A model generated the notes under the pieces. It made no database searches and was not told where the DNA came from. It was given only the letters and a program-made list of their open reading frames with translations. 64,000 bases of DNA, taken from Natronobacterium texcoconense (GTDB lineage: Archaea > Halobacteriota > Halobacteria > Halobacteriales > Natrialbaceae). The stretch spans positions 62,001 through 126,000 of the forward strand of contig NZ_FNLC01000003.1 of assembly GCF_900104065.1 (NCBI RefSeq). The letters are read 5' to 3'. Below are positions 1 to 8,633 of this stretch, in pieces; positions within the stretch are counted from its first letter, which is position 1; each line of letters begins with the position of its first letter. Both the position numbers and the translations under genes were made by a program.

Positions 1-994
1 TTACGAGTTGTTTGCCGATGTTGTCGCCTTCGAAGAGTCCCAGGAACGCGTCGGGGGCGTTCTCGAAGCCCTCGACGACGTGTTCGCGGTACTGGACGTC
101 ACCGTTCTGAACGAACCTCGAGAGGCGCTTTAGCGCCTGACCCCACCGCTGCTGGTAGTCGCTGACGAGGAACCCCTCGACGGTCGCGCGGGATTCGATG
201 AGTTTCGCGAGTTTTCGGGGGCCGGTCGGGACGTCGGTCGCGTTGTAGAGTGCGATCTGGCCGCAGACGGCGACGCGGGCGTCGACGTTCAGCCGCGGCC
301 AGACGGCGTCCGTGATCGGGCCGCCGACGTTGTCGAAGTAGCAGTCGACGCCGTCGGGACAGGCGTCGTCGATCGCACCGGAGAGGTCGTCGGTCTCCCT
401 GTAGTTGATCGCCGCGTCGAAGCCGAGGTCGTCGGTGAGCCAGTCGACTTTCGCCTCGCTGCCGGCGGTGCCGACGACGCGTGCGCCCGAGAGTTTAGCG
501 AGTTGGCCGACCACGGAGCCGACCGCACCGGCCGCGGCGGAGACGACGACCGTGTCGCCAGGCATCGGCTCACAGACGTCGTTCAGCCCCCAGTAGGCCG
601 TCACGCCGGGCATTCCGAGGACGCCAAGCGCCGTCGAAATCGGGCCGTGGTCGGGGTTCACTTCCTGGAGGTCGCCGGCGTCGGCGACGGCGTGTTCGGC
701 CCACAGGAGTTCGCCGGTGACGATATCGCCCTCGTCGAACGCCGCGCTGTTAGACTCGAGTACTTCGCCGACGACGCTGGCTTGCATCGGGTCGCCGACG
801 TCCCACGGTTCGGCGTAGGATTCGGCGTCGCGCATCCGACCGCGCATGTAGGGGTCGACCGACTGGTAGAGCGTCTTCACGAGTATCTCGTTCGGGCCGG
901 GCTCGGGTCGATCGACGGTCACGAGTTCGAAGTTGTCATGGGTCGGTTCGCCGACGGGACGGCTGGCGAGTCGCCACTGGCGTGTCTGAGCCAT
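1..994 (-). CDS. NADP-dependent MDR oxidoreductase, partial (3' end beyond left edge)
   Basis: A zinc-independent medium-chain dehydrogenase/reductase of the prostaglandin reductase/CurA type, which reduces alpha,beta-unsaturated carbonyls or quinones with NADPH in the cytoplasm. The start at 994 gives MAQTRQWRLASRPVGEPT, a typical N-terminus for the family. The GroES-like half carries KTLYQSVDPYMRGRM. The nucleotide-binding Rossmann motif AAAGAVGSVVGQLAKLSGA begins near residue 153, followed by DCYFDNVGG. The frame is still open at base 1 after 331 codons and the family is about 335-345 residues, so only a few C-terminal residues are missing. It diverges from the carbonic anhydrase gene, with 153 bp between starts. 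The physiological substrate cannot be read from sequence. Confidence 0.85.
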   Translation of the reverse strand, partial: MAQTRQWRLASRPVGEPTHDNFELVTVDRPEPGPNEILVKTLYQSVDPYMRGRMRDAESYAEPWDVGDPMQASVVGEVLESNSAAFDEGDIVTGELLWAEHAVADAGDLQEVNPDHGPISTALGVLGMPGVTAYWGLNDVCEPMPGDTVVVSAAAGAVGSVVGQLAKLSGARVVGTAGSEAKVDWLTDDLGFDAAINYRETDDLSGAIDDACPDGVDCYFDNVGGPITDAVWPRLNVDARVAVCGQIALYNATDVPTGPRKLAKLIESRATVEGFLVSDYQQRWGQALKRLSRFVQNGDVQYREHVVEGFENAPDAFLGLFEGDNIGKQLV

Positions 995-1147
995 ACCGAA
1001 AGGTGAACGCGCCGACAGGTGAAGATTTGGCTCCCGGCACTCCCCCGTTCGCGACTCACGGTCCGCGTCGCAAACGCTCGAAGACCGACGTTCCCACCCC
1101 TCGAGAGCGCATCGAACCTTTTTGCTCCTGTCCGTGTAAGTTCGGCT

Positions 1148-1849
1148 ATGGGAACGACTCGCAAGTTCCTCGAGGAGCTACTTGCCGGCAACCAGCGCCA
1201 CGTCGAGTCCCTCCCCGACGATTACTTCGCCGAGGTTCAGACGAGCCAGCATCCGGAGACGGTCGCGATCTGTTGCTCCGACTCGCGAGTCCCACAGGAA
1301 CACATGTGGGGGTTCGATCATCCGGGAGTGGTCTTCACGCCGAGTAATATCGGTAACCAGGTCTGGGACGAGGACGACGGCGAGCGGATCGTCGACGGCG
1401 GGGTGCTGTATCCGATTCACCACACCGACACCGACGCCGCAGCCGTCGTCGGTCACACGGGCTGTGGGGCCGTCACCGCGGCCTATCGGGTCGCGACCGG
1501 CGGAGAGCTACCCGGCCCGCAGGGTGTCGACAAGTGGGTCGAGATGCTCGTTCCCGTCATCGAAGAGGCCCTCGAGAGCGACCTGATCGACCGCAGCGTG
1601 GCCGACGAGCGGGTGATCGACCAGCTCGTCGAGTACAACGTCGACTACCAGGCGGGGTTCCTCCGCGAATCAGAGGACGTCCCGGACGACGTCGACGTCT
1701 ACGGCTTCGTCTACGACTTTCAGGGAGTGTACGGCAACGAGTACGGGCGGGCGTACCTGGTCAACGTCAACGGCGAGACCGACTCCGAGCGGATCGGCGA
1801 GTTGATTCCCGACGAGTTCGCGACGGCGACCGAGAGCCTGCTGTACTGA
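1148..1849 (+). CDS. can: beta-class carbonic anhydrase
   Basis: 233-residue zinc enzyme interconverting CO2 and bicarbonate. Catalytic and zinc residues are visible: C43, D45 and R47 in CCSDSRVPQEHMW, and H103 and C106 in GHTGCGAV. The upstream frame is open to 1019, but MGTTRKFLEELL at 1148 is preferred because it begins the family's conserved N-terminal helix and the upstream extension is Arg/Pro-rich. No signal peptide, so it is cytoplasmic. It lies within 400 bp of the DabA/DabB inorganic-carbon transporter genes (opposite strand, convergent), which fits a joint role in building a bicarbonate pool. Whether the bicarbonate feeds carboxylases or pH balance is not shown. Confidence 0.93.
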   Translation: MGTTRKFLEELLAGNQRHVESLPDDYFAEVQTSQHPETVAICCSDSRVPQEHMWGFDHPGVVFTPSNIGNQVWDEDDGERIVDGGVLYPIHHTDTDAAAVVGHTGCGAVTAAYRVATGGELPGPQGVDKWVEMLVPVIEEALESDLIDRSVADERVIDQLVEYNVDYQAGFLRESEDVPDDVDVYGFVYDFQGVYGNEYGRAYLVNVNGETDSERIGELIPDEFATATESLLY

Positions 1850-1893
1850 CCGAGGTCGGTATCGTTTTGTCACTCGTGGCGAAACGATCGACT

Positions 1894-2112
1894 ATGCGGA
1901 ACCGTTTCGAGTCCGACGTCGGCTTTTACTACGCTGTCGGCGCGTTCACGATCACGATCTTCGTCGTCGGACTGGCCGTGCTCACCGTGGTCGCGCCGGC
2001 CGGCATCGGCACTCGAGAACTCGTCGGGCTCGTGATCGGCTTCACCCTGTTTATGCTCGTGTACTTCGTCTCCGTGGCAGTCCACCATCTCGAGGATCTC
2101 GAAGAGCTATAG
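1894..2112 (+). CDS. small two-helix membrane protein
   Basis: A 72-residue protein with two predicted membrane helices (about residues 13-35 and 43-63), a short charged N-terminus (MRNRFESD) and an acidic tail ending HHLEDLEEL. It starts 44 bp after the carbonic anhydrase stop on the same strand, so the two may be co-transcribed. I recognise no family; small proteins of this size are common next to transport genes in haloarchaea. Its TAG stop lies inside the left end of an 84-bp palindromic repeat, so the repeat defines the gene's 3' end. Function unknown. Confidence 0.7.
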   Translation: MRNRFESDVGFYYAVGAFTITIFVVGLAVLTVVAPAGIGTRELVGLVIGFTLFMLVYFVSVAVHHLEDLEEL

Positions 2113-2191
2113 TAGCCACTGCAAGTCACTGCACACCTGATCGCACGACAGCTGTGCGATCAGTGTGTAAATCGTTGTAGTTGTTACTATA
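2108..2191. repeat. 84-bp palindromic element, family 1, copy 1
   Basis: An imperfect palindrome starting TATAGTAGCCACTG and ending CAGTTGTTACTATA in the sense of the other copies (here the arm reads GTAGTTGTTACTATA). The centre is a second inverted repeat around GATCGCAC/GTGCGATC. Two more 84-bp copies lie at 40279-40362 (inverted) and 46859-46942. This copy sits between convergent genes and contains the stop codon of the upstream 72-residue protein. It could act as a bidirectional terminator, a REP-like element or a MITE. No transposase is nearby. Confidence 0.85.
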
Positions 2192-2220
2192 TAATCGCCC
2201 GAAAGCCCTCGAGTCGGGAA

Positions 2221-4644
2221 TCAGTCCGAGGTCACGGCGGTGCCGACCCGTTGCTGCGGTGTCGCCGGCTGTGCCGGCGGCTCCCACTCGAGGTCGCCCT
2301 GGTAGTGGAACATCTGGTTGTCCTGGGTGGGGTCGACGACGGTCAGGTTGCCTATCCAGCCGTTGTCGACGAGGCGTTCGACCTCGAGGTGTTTCCGGAG
2401 AATCTCGGTCACGCGCTCGACTGGCGCGTGGATCACTGCGGTCAGGCGAAGCGGCTGATGGTACGGTTCGTCGTCGGCGGCTTTCAGCGACTGTAGCGGG
2501 AGGCCGGTCATCAGGTCGCCGCCGTTGCCCTGGACGACGCCGACGTTGCCGACCGGGTTCTGGGTGACCTTCGAGCCGCTACCGTAGACGCCGTTGTCCA
2601 CGGTTGCGAAGTAGTACTGGTTGTTGATCCACTGGGTGACCACGAGCGGCCCCGCCATGATCAACTCGAGTGCGTCGCCGTCGGGGTCGGTCGTCCAGTC
2701 GTAGGAGTGGAGGAACGCCCGTCCCGAGAGGTCTTCGTCGTCGGTCAGTTCGCGCGGGCCGATGACGAAGGAGGCGTTGCCGGCCAGCCCCCACTCGGGT
2801 CGGGTCTCACCCCAGTCGACCGCGCGGCGAGCCGTCTCGCGGATGGGGTCGTCGGGGTCCGCGCCGGTCAGCGTCTCGCTGCGCTCGGCGGCTGCACCGG
2901 CTCGAGCAGCGTCGAGGTCCGCTCGCAGTTGCTCGAGGTCCTCGCGGTGGCTCTCGGGAACGTCGCCGTCGAAGAGGGTGATCTCGTCGGTCGTCGTGTT
3001 GTGTTCGGCTCCGACGAAGACCGTGTCCTCGGGGATTGAAAACCCGCGCTGGCGGAGTTCGGTCTTGACGCTCTCGTCGTTACAGATTTTTGCGAGCACG
3101 CGTGCGTTCGGGCCGCCGGGGTTGCCGGCACAGGCGCCACAGTCGAGACTCGAGTCGAACGGGTTGTTCGTCGTGTGACTCGCGTGGCCCGCGAAGACGA
3201 CCAGGCGGGCAAACTCCGTCCACCCCATCAGTTCGAAGGCAGACTGTGCGTACTCGACCTTCTCGTCGTGGCTCATTCGCGGGTACTCGAGCGTCGGGGA
3301 ACAGAACTCGTGGGGGCTCGGGACGCGCTCGTCGACGGCATCGCCGAGTTTGTAGAGCGCGGACGGGGCGAGCGTCCGTGCCGCCAGCGCCGAGCCGTAG
3401 GCGCCGCCGCCCCCTTCGACGAACGGGAACGCGGCGACGACGTTGGTCTTGAGACGCTTGAAGTGTTTCCGGGTCGCGTGCACCAGCCCGTGCCACTGAT
3501 CGTGAGTCGTCGCGTGTTCGCCGTGGTCGGTCTCGGGTTCGTCGGCGATCAGGTGCTGGGCCTCGACGATCGGCGGGCAGGCGTCGGTGACGGCGTCCGA
3601 GTCGTAGCCCTCGTACTGCATCGGGATGCCGAAGAAGCCGGCGTAGCCGTGAGTCTCGTAGTTGCCCTGCCGCTCGACGTGTCGGCGGATGATCTCCGAG
3701 CGCGTGTCGATACAGAAGACGAGTTGCGCGTCCGGGCGTTCGCCGTCGCCGTGTGACGACTCGGTGACGGTTTCGTCGACGTCCGCGAGGAGCCGGCGAC
3801 GGTAGCTTTGCTCCCAAGCCGACAGCCAGATTTCCTCGAGAGGGACGTCGTCGTCAGCGGTTGCGCCAGTGTCGTCGTCGCTCACGTCGGCGTTTTCGGG
3901 CGTGATCGGCGCGTCCAGCATATCACAAAGCACCAGTCGCACACCCAGATACTCCACTAGCGTGATCGGGTACGCCGACTGCCACGGGTCGGCGCCGTCG
4001 TCGTCCGATCGCTGCTTGATGAACCCGGTCCAGCCGGGCAGTGCGGCGAGGTGGTGCTCGAGAACGTCGTCCCAGCGGGAGTTAGGATACTCCTCGAGGG
4101 TCTCCTCCAGTGCGTCCATCGCCGTCTCGGGCAGTTCGTCGGCGTCGTCGCAGGGTACGTCGCCGTCGTGGGCCGCTACGGAGCGCCAGGCGGCGTAGAA
4201 CCCGTCCTCGCGGTTCGGCATCGGCCAGGCGGCCTGTCCCTGATCGAGGAAGGCCGCGAGCCACTTCGAGAGCACGCGGTCGACCGTCTCGGTCGCGTCG
4301 TCGACGTCGCGGCCGCGGTCGGTCTCGCGGTCGGCCAGTTCCGCGAGCAGCGTCTCCGGATCGTCGTCGATCCCGTGGGCGGCGAGTTCCTCGCGCAGTA
4401 GGTCGGGGTCGATCCGGTCCTCCTCCCAGGCGCGACGGAAGATCGCGGGTCGGGGGTAGCCGCGGCCGCCGAACAGCCGTTCTCCCTCCGCGACGGCCTC
4501 GTGGAACGGCCGGTCCTCGAACCCCGAGAGGGGGTTGGCGGTGACGAAGGAGTGTAGCGGCCAGACCGACCCGATGCGATCGGACGCACGGTCGATGCTG
4601 TCGGTGATCCGGTCCTGGAACGTCTTCTCGTGGGCTTGGGTCAT
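2221..4644 (-). CDS. dabA: DabA-type inorganic carbon transporter subunit (DUF2309/UPF0753)
   Basis: 807-residue cytoplasmic subunit of the DAB complex. In bacteria DabA has a beta-carbonic-anhydrase-like zinc site and works with DabB to take up CO2/bicarbonate using the proton gradient. The metal site is conserved: C311 and D313 in FCIDTRSE, H487 in FAGHASH and C502 in LDCGACAGNPGG. The 15-residue H-to-C spacing matches the characterised bacterial protein. Large acidic insertions (about residues 235-265 and 275-290) look like salt adaptation. Its ATG overlaps the TGA of dabB (ATGA), so the two are translationally coupled. The assignment is by family; transport in archaea is inferred. Confidence 0.92.
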   Translation of the reverse strand: MTQAHEKTFQDRITDSIDRASDRIGSVWPLHSFVTANPLSGFEDRPFHEAVAEGERLFGGRGYPRPAIFRRAWEEDRIDPDLLREELAAHGIDDDPETLLAELADRETDRGRDVDDATETVDRVLSKWLAAFLDQGQAAWPMPNREDGFYAAWRSVAAHDGDVPCDDADELPETAMDALEETLEEYPNSRWDDVLEHHLAALPGWTGFIKQRSDDDGADPWQSAYPITLVEYLGVRLVLCDMLDAPITPENADVSDDDTGATADDDVPLEEIWLSAWEQSYRRRLLADVDETVTESSHGDGERPDAQLVFCIDTRSEIIRRHVERQGNYETHGYAGFFGIPMQYEGYDSDAVTDACPPIVEAQHLIADEPETDHGEHATTHDQWHGLVHATRKHFKRLKTNVVAAFPFVEGGGGAYGSALAARTLAPSALYKLGDAVDERVPSPHEFCSPTLEYPRMSHDEKVEYAQSAFELMGWTEFARLVVFAGHASHTTNNPFDSSLDCGACAGNPGGPNARVLAKICNDESVKTELRQRGFSIPEDTVFVGAEHNTTTDEITLFDGDVPESHREDLEQLRADLDAARAGAAAERSETLTGADPDDPIRETARRAVDWGETRPEWGLAGNASFVIGPRELTDDEDLSGRAFLHSYDWTTDPDGDALELIMAGPLVVTQWINNQYYFATVDNGVYGSGSKVTQNPVGNVGVVQGNGGDLMTGLPLQSLKAADDEPYHQPLRLTAVIHAPVERVTEILRKHLEVERLVDNGWIGNLTVVDPTQDNQMFHYQGDLEWEPPAQPATPQQRVGTAVTSD

Positions 4645-6137
4645 TGGTCGTATTCCTCCTTGGTGGTGAGCACGGTCGCAGGAGCCGGTTGCGAGAGGTT
4701 CAGCAGTGTGACGTAGAGGCGCTCGCTCGAGCGGTGCCAGCCGAGTTCCGTCGCGAGGTAGGCGCCGACGAACGCGGCGACGACGAGGTAGTGAGCGACC
4801 GTCAGTTCGGTCGGGGCGTAGGTCATCGGCACGCTCGCGAGCATCGTCGAAACGGCGTTGAACGTGACGGCGTAGGCACCGATCGCGGTGAGGACGACTG
4901 CCGGGACGCTGACGAGCCTGACCGACGAGGGCAGCGTCGTCCGGTGGAGGATGTCTCGAGCCGCGGTCAGCGTCGTCAGCACGACGACCAGCGTCAGCAC
5001 GATGCCGCTATCGAGCGTCACGGACAGCCCCGACAGCTTGCCGGTGAGAACCATGAAGAGCGCGCCACCGCCGACGGCGGTGAGGAGACTGACAGCGGCG
5101 CCCGAGAAGCCGAGGTTGGTGTGAGACCCACGTTTGGGCGCGGTGTGTTCGACGGACGCGCCCGACGAGAGGAAGAGATACGCCTTGTAGCAGCCGTGCA
5201 GGATGAGGTGAGCGATCGCGGCCGAGAAAAAGCCGAGACCACACTGCATGATCATAAACCCCATCTGGGCGAGCGTCGAGCTACCGAGTTTGCGTTTGAC
5301 GTCGGTCTGAACGAGTACCATCGCCTGGCCGAGCAGAGCGCTGAACGCGCCGACGATGACGATCAGCGACATGACGGCGAGTTCGGTGCCGACAAGCGGC
5401 GCGAACCGGGTCAGCAGGATGCCGCCCGCGTTCACGAACCCGGCGTGCATCAGCGCCGAGGCGGGCGTCGGCGCCGTCATCGAGGACAGCAACCAGCCAT
5501 GGAACGGGAACAACGCCGACTGGACGATCGCGGCGAAGAAGATGCCGCCGACCGCGACGAACCCAATCGTCGTCGGGACGGCCTCGAGCGCCCCGAGAAC
5601 TCCAGTGATCGAGGTCGACCCGGTCGTCCAGACCAGCAGGCCGAGCGCGCCTGCGAGCAACGCCGTGCTCGCGAGGAAGTACGCCGCGGCGAGCCGACCG
5701 GCGATCTGGGCCTGCTTCCAGCGGCGGTCGTGGCCGATCAGCGAGGCCATCAGCAGTCCCATCGCCAGCCACGCCGTCGCGAACAGGGCGACGTGGTCCG
5801 CCGCGGTCAGCGTCATGACCACGAGCGTGAACGCGAACACGGTGGCGAAGAACCGCTCTACGCCCCGGTCGCCGGCCATGTAGCGTCGCGAGTAGCTGTG
5901 GACGATGCCGCTGAAGAAGGTGACCACAACCCACATGACCGTCGTCAGCCCGTCGACCACGAAGACGCCGGGAACGCCCCACTGGTAGCCACGGAAGGCA
6001 GTGAGCGCGAGCACCACGAGGCTGGCGCAAAAGAGCGTCCAGACCGACCAGGTCGACGCCCGCGGCACCCACGAATGCGGCGGCGTCGACGTTTCGGAGA
6101 GCTGTACGCGATCCTGTGAACTCGTTTCGTCTGACAT
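4641..6137 (-). CDS. dabB: DabB-type proton-conducting membrane subunit (NuoL/MrpA-like)
   Basis: 498-residue polytopic membrane protein of the NADH-quinone oxidoreductase subunit 5 / Mrp antiporter family, with about 13-14 helices. It carries the conserved stretch SRRYMAGDRGVERFF and later VKRKLGSSTLAQMGFM, typical of NuoL-like proton channels. The start at 6137 (MSDETSSQDRVQ) is chosen over an in-frame start at 6305 because the extra 56 residues are Cys/Arg-rich and unlike the family. Being directly upstream of and overlapping dabA identifies it as the membrane partner of the inorganic-carbon pump rather than a complex I subunit; no other nuo or mrp genes are nearby. Confidence 0.9.
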   Translation of the reverse strand: MSDETSSQDRVQLSETSTPPHSWVPRASTWSVWTLFCASLVVLALTAFRGYQWGVPGVFVVDGLTTVMWVVVTFFSGIVHSYSRRYMAGDRGVERFFATVFAFTLVVMTLTAADHVALFATAWLAMGLLMASLIGHDRRWKQAQIAGRLAAAYFLASTALLAGALGLLVWTTGSTSITGVLGALEAVPTTIGFVAVGGIFFAAIVQSALFPFHGWLLSSMTAPTPASALMHAGFVNAGGILLTRFAPLVGTELAVMSLIVIVGAFSALLGQAMVLVQTDVKRKLGSSTLAQMGFMIMQCGLGFFSAAIAHLILHGCYKAYLFLSSGASVEHTAPKRGSHTNLGFSGAAVSLLTAVGGGALFMVLTGKLSGLSVTLDSGIVLTLVVVLTTLTAARDILHRTTLPSSVRLVSVPAVVLTAIGAYAVTFNAVSTMLASVPMTYAPTELTVAHYLVVAAFVGAYLATELGWHRSSERLYVTLLNLSQPAPATVLTTKEEYDQ

Positions 6138-6611
6138 GCTTCGATTTCGTCGTGCGACCAGGCCGGGCGATAGGACCGACAGCACGCCGCAGCCAGCGTG
6201 ACCGATCTGGTCGTTTCTGCACGCTACTTGAACAAGGCAGTTATTATATCCACTGGTTCGAACAAAACGTTCGTTATTCAGTCCCGCGAAGATCAACCTG
6301 GTCAATGGTTCGTGCTCTCACACCAGGGGAAAGTCGTCCCGAAGTCGGGCGATTCCTATCACCCGTTCGCGAGTTCCGGACGCGGACGAAGACGGCAAAG
6401 CTGTCCGTTCCCACCTGCGCGGAACCGAGTTCGACGACTCGACGTTCACTGAATCGAGGTACAGATCAATTAGTTAAAAACGCTGCTAAACGCGAACGAT
6501 GTGGCGAGTATTGCGAGGAAATCGAACGATCCGTCACGAAGACGGTGCAGGTCGATCAGTTCGTGGTGATCGAGTCGACGCCGCTCGAGTCGATCCGCGG
6601 TCGATCGACGG
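6138..6611 (-). promoter_or_regulatory. dabBA upstream region with candidate TATA box and operator
   Basis: A 474-bp stretch without a convincing gene. On the minus strand TATAATAA (6241-6248) is a likely TATA box, which would place the dabBA transcript start about 80 nt before the dabB ATG. Just upstream of it is a perfect 5-bp inverted repeat with 5-bp spacer, CGAAC-aaaac-GTTCG (6259-6273), a plausible operator for the neighbouring Lrp protein. A second A/T-rich patch (about 6466-6482) lies near the Lrp gene's 3' end. Small frames here have atypical composition and no start signals, so I reject them. Confidence 0.4.
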
Positions 6612-7076
6612 CTACTCGTCGGAGAACTCGTCGAACGTAGTCGCCTCGTGGCTGCGGACAAGCACCTCGTCAGTGATCGTCAACCCGAGATCCGACAGTT
6701 CCTGTGCAACCGGCGTGATGTCCCGGTCGGTCTCGCCGACGGCAGTCACGAGAAGGTTCTCCTCGCCGGTGACCAGTTCCTGGACCGAGATGACCCCCGG
6801 AATCTCCAGGGCCTCCTCGATGTAGTCCCCGCGCTCGGGAATCGCAGCGGTACAGAACAGGAGCATGCGAATCGGATACCCTGACTTCGTGTAGTCGATG
6901 TCGGCACTGTAGCTCTTGATGATCCCCTCGGACTCCAGGCGCTGGATGCGCTTTCGAACGGTGCTCGAGGAGGCCTCTGTCCGTTCGGCGATGTCGCCGG
7001 ACGAGAGGTTCCTGGCCTCCTGCTGGAGCGCGTAGAGGATCTCACGATCGACCGCGTCGAGATCGTACTCGGTCAT
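6612..7076 (-). CDS. Lrp/AsnC-family transcriptional regulator
   Basis: 154-residue DNA-binding regulator. The N-terminal winged helix-turn-helix (about residues 5-60) includes LDAVDREILYALQQEARNLS, and ASSSTVRKRIQRLESEGIIK forms the recognition helix and wing. The C-terminal part (about 65-140) is a RAM-like ligand/oligomerisation domain with the usual beta-alpha-beta pattern. Minus-strand CTTATATTTC at 7095-7104 is a TATA box about 24 bp before the ATG, giving a leaderless transcript. It is upstream of dabBA on the same strand but separated by 474 bp, so it probably has its own transcript; control of dabBA is an inference from position only. Confidence 0.88.
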   Translation of the reverse strand: MTEYDLDAVDREILYALQQEARNLSSGDIAERTEASSSTVRKRIQRLESEGIIKSYSADIDYTKSGYPIRMLLFCTAAIPERGDYIEEALEIPGVISVQELVTGEENLLVTAVGETDRDITPVAQELSDLGLTITDEVLVRSHEATTFDEFSDE

Positions 7077-7207
7077 ACGTTCCGTTTACTGTGGGAAATA
7101 TAAGGGGCTTCGGCTGTCCGACCGGACGAATACGTGGCGTTCCCGAGCGCGTTCGCCCGTATTCCGCTCGAGTAGCCGTATCTCGCGCGTCGTCACGACC
7201 CGGAGCG

Positions 7208-7213
7208 TTTATA
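7208..7213 (+). promoter_or_regulatory. TATA box of the cold-shock gene
   Basis: TTTATA, 28 bp upstream of the cspA ATG at 7241. A short GAGG at 7235-7238 precedes the start, so the leader is only a few nucleotides. Confidence 0.6.
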
Positions 7214-7240
7214 CGTCTCCGTCCGTTCTCTTTAGAGGCA

Positions 7241-7435
7241 ATGGCGAAAGGAACCGTTGATTTCTTCAACGACACTGGCGGCTACGGATTCATCGAGACT
7301 GAGGACGCGGACGACGACGTGTTCTTCCACATGGAAGACATCGGCGGCCCGGACCTGGAAGAAGGTCAGGAACTCGAGTTCGACATCGAGCAGGCCCCCA
7401 AGGGCCCGCGCGCGACGAACGTCGAGCGCCTGTAA
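7241..7435 (+). CDS. cspA: cold-shock domain protein
   Basis: 64-residue single cold-shock (OB-fold) domain binding single-stranded nucleic acid. RNP1 is seen as GGYGFIETEDA and RNP2 as VFFHMEDI. The start at 7241 gives MAKGTVDFFNDTGGYGF, the standard N-terminus; the frame is open further upstream but that part is unrelated. The protein is strongly acidic, as in other haloarchaeal Csp proteins. It has its own TATA box and diverges from the Lrp gene. Probable RNA chaperone; monocistronic. Confidence 0.94.
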   Translation: MAKGTVDFFNDTGGYGFIETEDADDDVFFHMEDIGGPDLEEGQELEFDIEQAPKGPRATNVERL

Positions 7436-7541
7436 GGCGGAATTCGTACGGTATCGGCACTTGACTGCAGTATTTCACGCCCCTGAGCGACGGCTCTGCC
7501 GTTCGTCGGGGTTTTAGTAGCTGCGTTGCCGATCTGAGACT

Positions 7542-7913
7542 ATGTCCAATCCCGATCCACTGATCCGCGCGAGCGACGAGATCGAGTACGAGTCCGTCGA
7601 CGCCGCCGACGGCCTCGAGAAGGGCGTCCTGATAAACGAAGACCACGGCGCGCCGAACTTCGCGATCCGACGGTTCGTTCTCGAGGTCGGCGCCGAGGTA
7701 CCGGAACACACCAACGAGGTCGAGCACGAACAGTACGTTCTCGAAGGCGAGTACACCGTCGGTATCGAGGGCGAGGAGTACGAGGTCGCGGCCGGCGACT
7801 CGCTGCTGATCCCCGCCGGCACGGTCCACTGGTACCGCAACGAGAGCGGCGGACCCGGTGCCTTCCTCTGTGCGGTGCCGAACGGCGACGACGAGATCGA
7901 ACTGCTCGAGTGA
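7542..7913 (+). CDS. cupin domain protein
   Basis: 123-residue single-domain cupin. Motif 1 is seen as PEHTNEVEHEQYVLEGEY (His and Glu metal ligands) and motif 2 as AGDSLLIPAGTVHWYRN. The metal site is therefore complete, suggesting a metalloenzyme or small-ligand binding protein, but the fold covers many activities and no substrate can be named. It follows cspA by 106 bp and converges with the DUF2062 gene. Confidence 0.88.
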   Translation: MSNPDPLIRASDEIEYESVDAADGLEKGVLINEDHGAPNFAIRRFVLEVGAEVPEHTNEVEHEQYVLEGEYTVGIEGEEYEVAAGDSLLIPAGTVHWYRNESGGPGAFLCAVPNGDDEIELLE

Positions 7914-7950
7914 GTTTCGGCTCGGATCGACCACTGGCGAGAAGCTCGGA

Positions 7951-8463
7951 CTACTCCGAGCGGGACTCCTGAGCCTTCGTGACGAGTTCCTCGACCGCCT
8001 CGTCGATCACTTCTGCGACCTCGGTCGACTGATATCGAGCCGCAAGACGGTAAACGACGACGTAGCTCACGACCGTCGCGACCGCCGCCAGAATGAGGTT
8101 CCCGACGAGCAGACGCAGAACGATTTCGGGGCCGGCGCTGAAGGAGGCGCCAGTCATCGAGACGCCGTCGACGGGGCCTAACAGGAACACGCCGACCGCG
8201 AAGCTCGCGACGTAGACGCCCCACTTCACCACGGGATTGAACACGAGTACCGATGCGAACAGGGCGAGTTTGCTCACCCAGCTGACGGCGTATCCGATCG
8301 CCACGAACAACAGGAGCCCAGCCCCGAGTGTCGGCAACATCGTGACGAACGCGCCTACGGCGAAGCTCCCGGCGAGCTCGCGCGGCGTAGAATCCTCCCT
8401 GAACGCCTCGTGAAGGTCGTCGCGGATCCGATCGGCGTATCGACCGAATCGAGCCCTACTCAT
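7951..8463 (-). CDS. DUF2062 membrane protein
   Basis: 170-residue protein with an amphipathic N-terminus (MSRARFGRYADRIRDDLHEA) and four or so hydrophobic segments. The DUF2062 core is recognisable in GSFAVGAFVTMLPTLG and the FNPVVKWGVY stretch. The family is widespread and of unknown biochemical role; some members accompany glycosyltransferases or lipid enzymes, but no such gene is adjacent here. The C-terminus (residues about 145-170) is charged and cytoplasmic. Confidence 0.85.
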   Translation of the reverse strand: MSRARFGRYADRIRDDLHEAFREDSTPRELAGSFAVGAFVTMLPTLGAGLLLFVAIGYAVSWVSKLALFASVLVFNPVVKWGVYVASFAVGVFLLGPVDGVSMTGASFSAGPEIVLRLLVGNLILAAVATVVSYVVVYRLAARYQSTEVAEVIDEAVEELVTKAQESRSE

Positions 8464-8633
8464 AACGAGTGTTCACTTCCCGTTACGGGTAATTAAAACG
8501 TAGGAGAGAGGAAAACCCGAGGGACTGTGGCACGCAGTTGTCAGTTCTCGGAGCGGTTCGTCGTACGGTGACAGCCCGGCGACCGTAACCCGAGTCCGAA
8601 TCGCTCAAGTACGCTAACGGTCTATCCGGTATC

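Noticed and set aside
4644-6119. Long plus-strand open frame (491 codons) opposite dabB
   Set aside because: Arg/Asp/Glu/Gln-rich antisense shadow of a real membrane protein gene; a product of high GC.
6116-6640. 174-codon plus-strand frame upstream of dabB
   Set aside because: Ser/Arg/Thr-rich, no promoter or start signal, and it overlaps the dabBA control region and the Lrp gene end.
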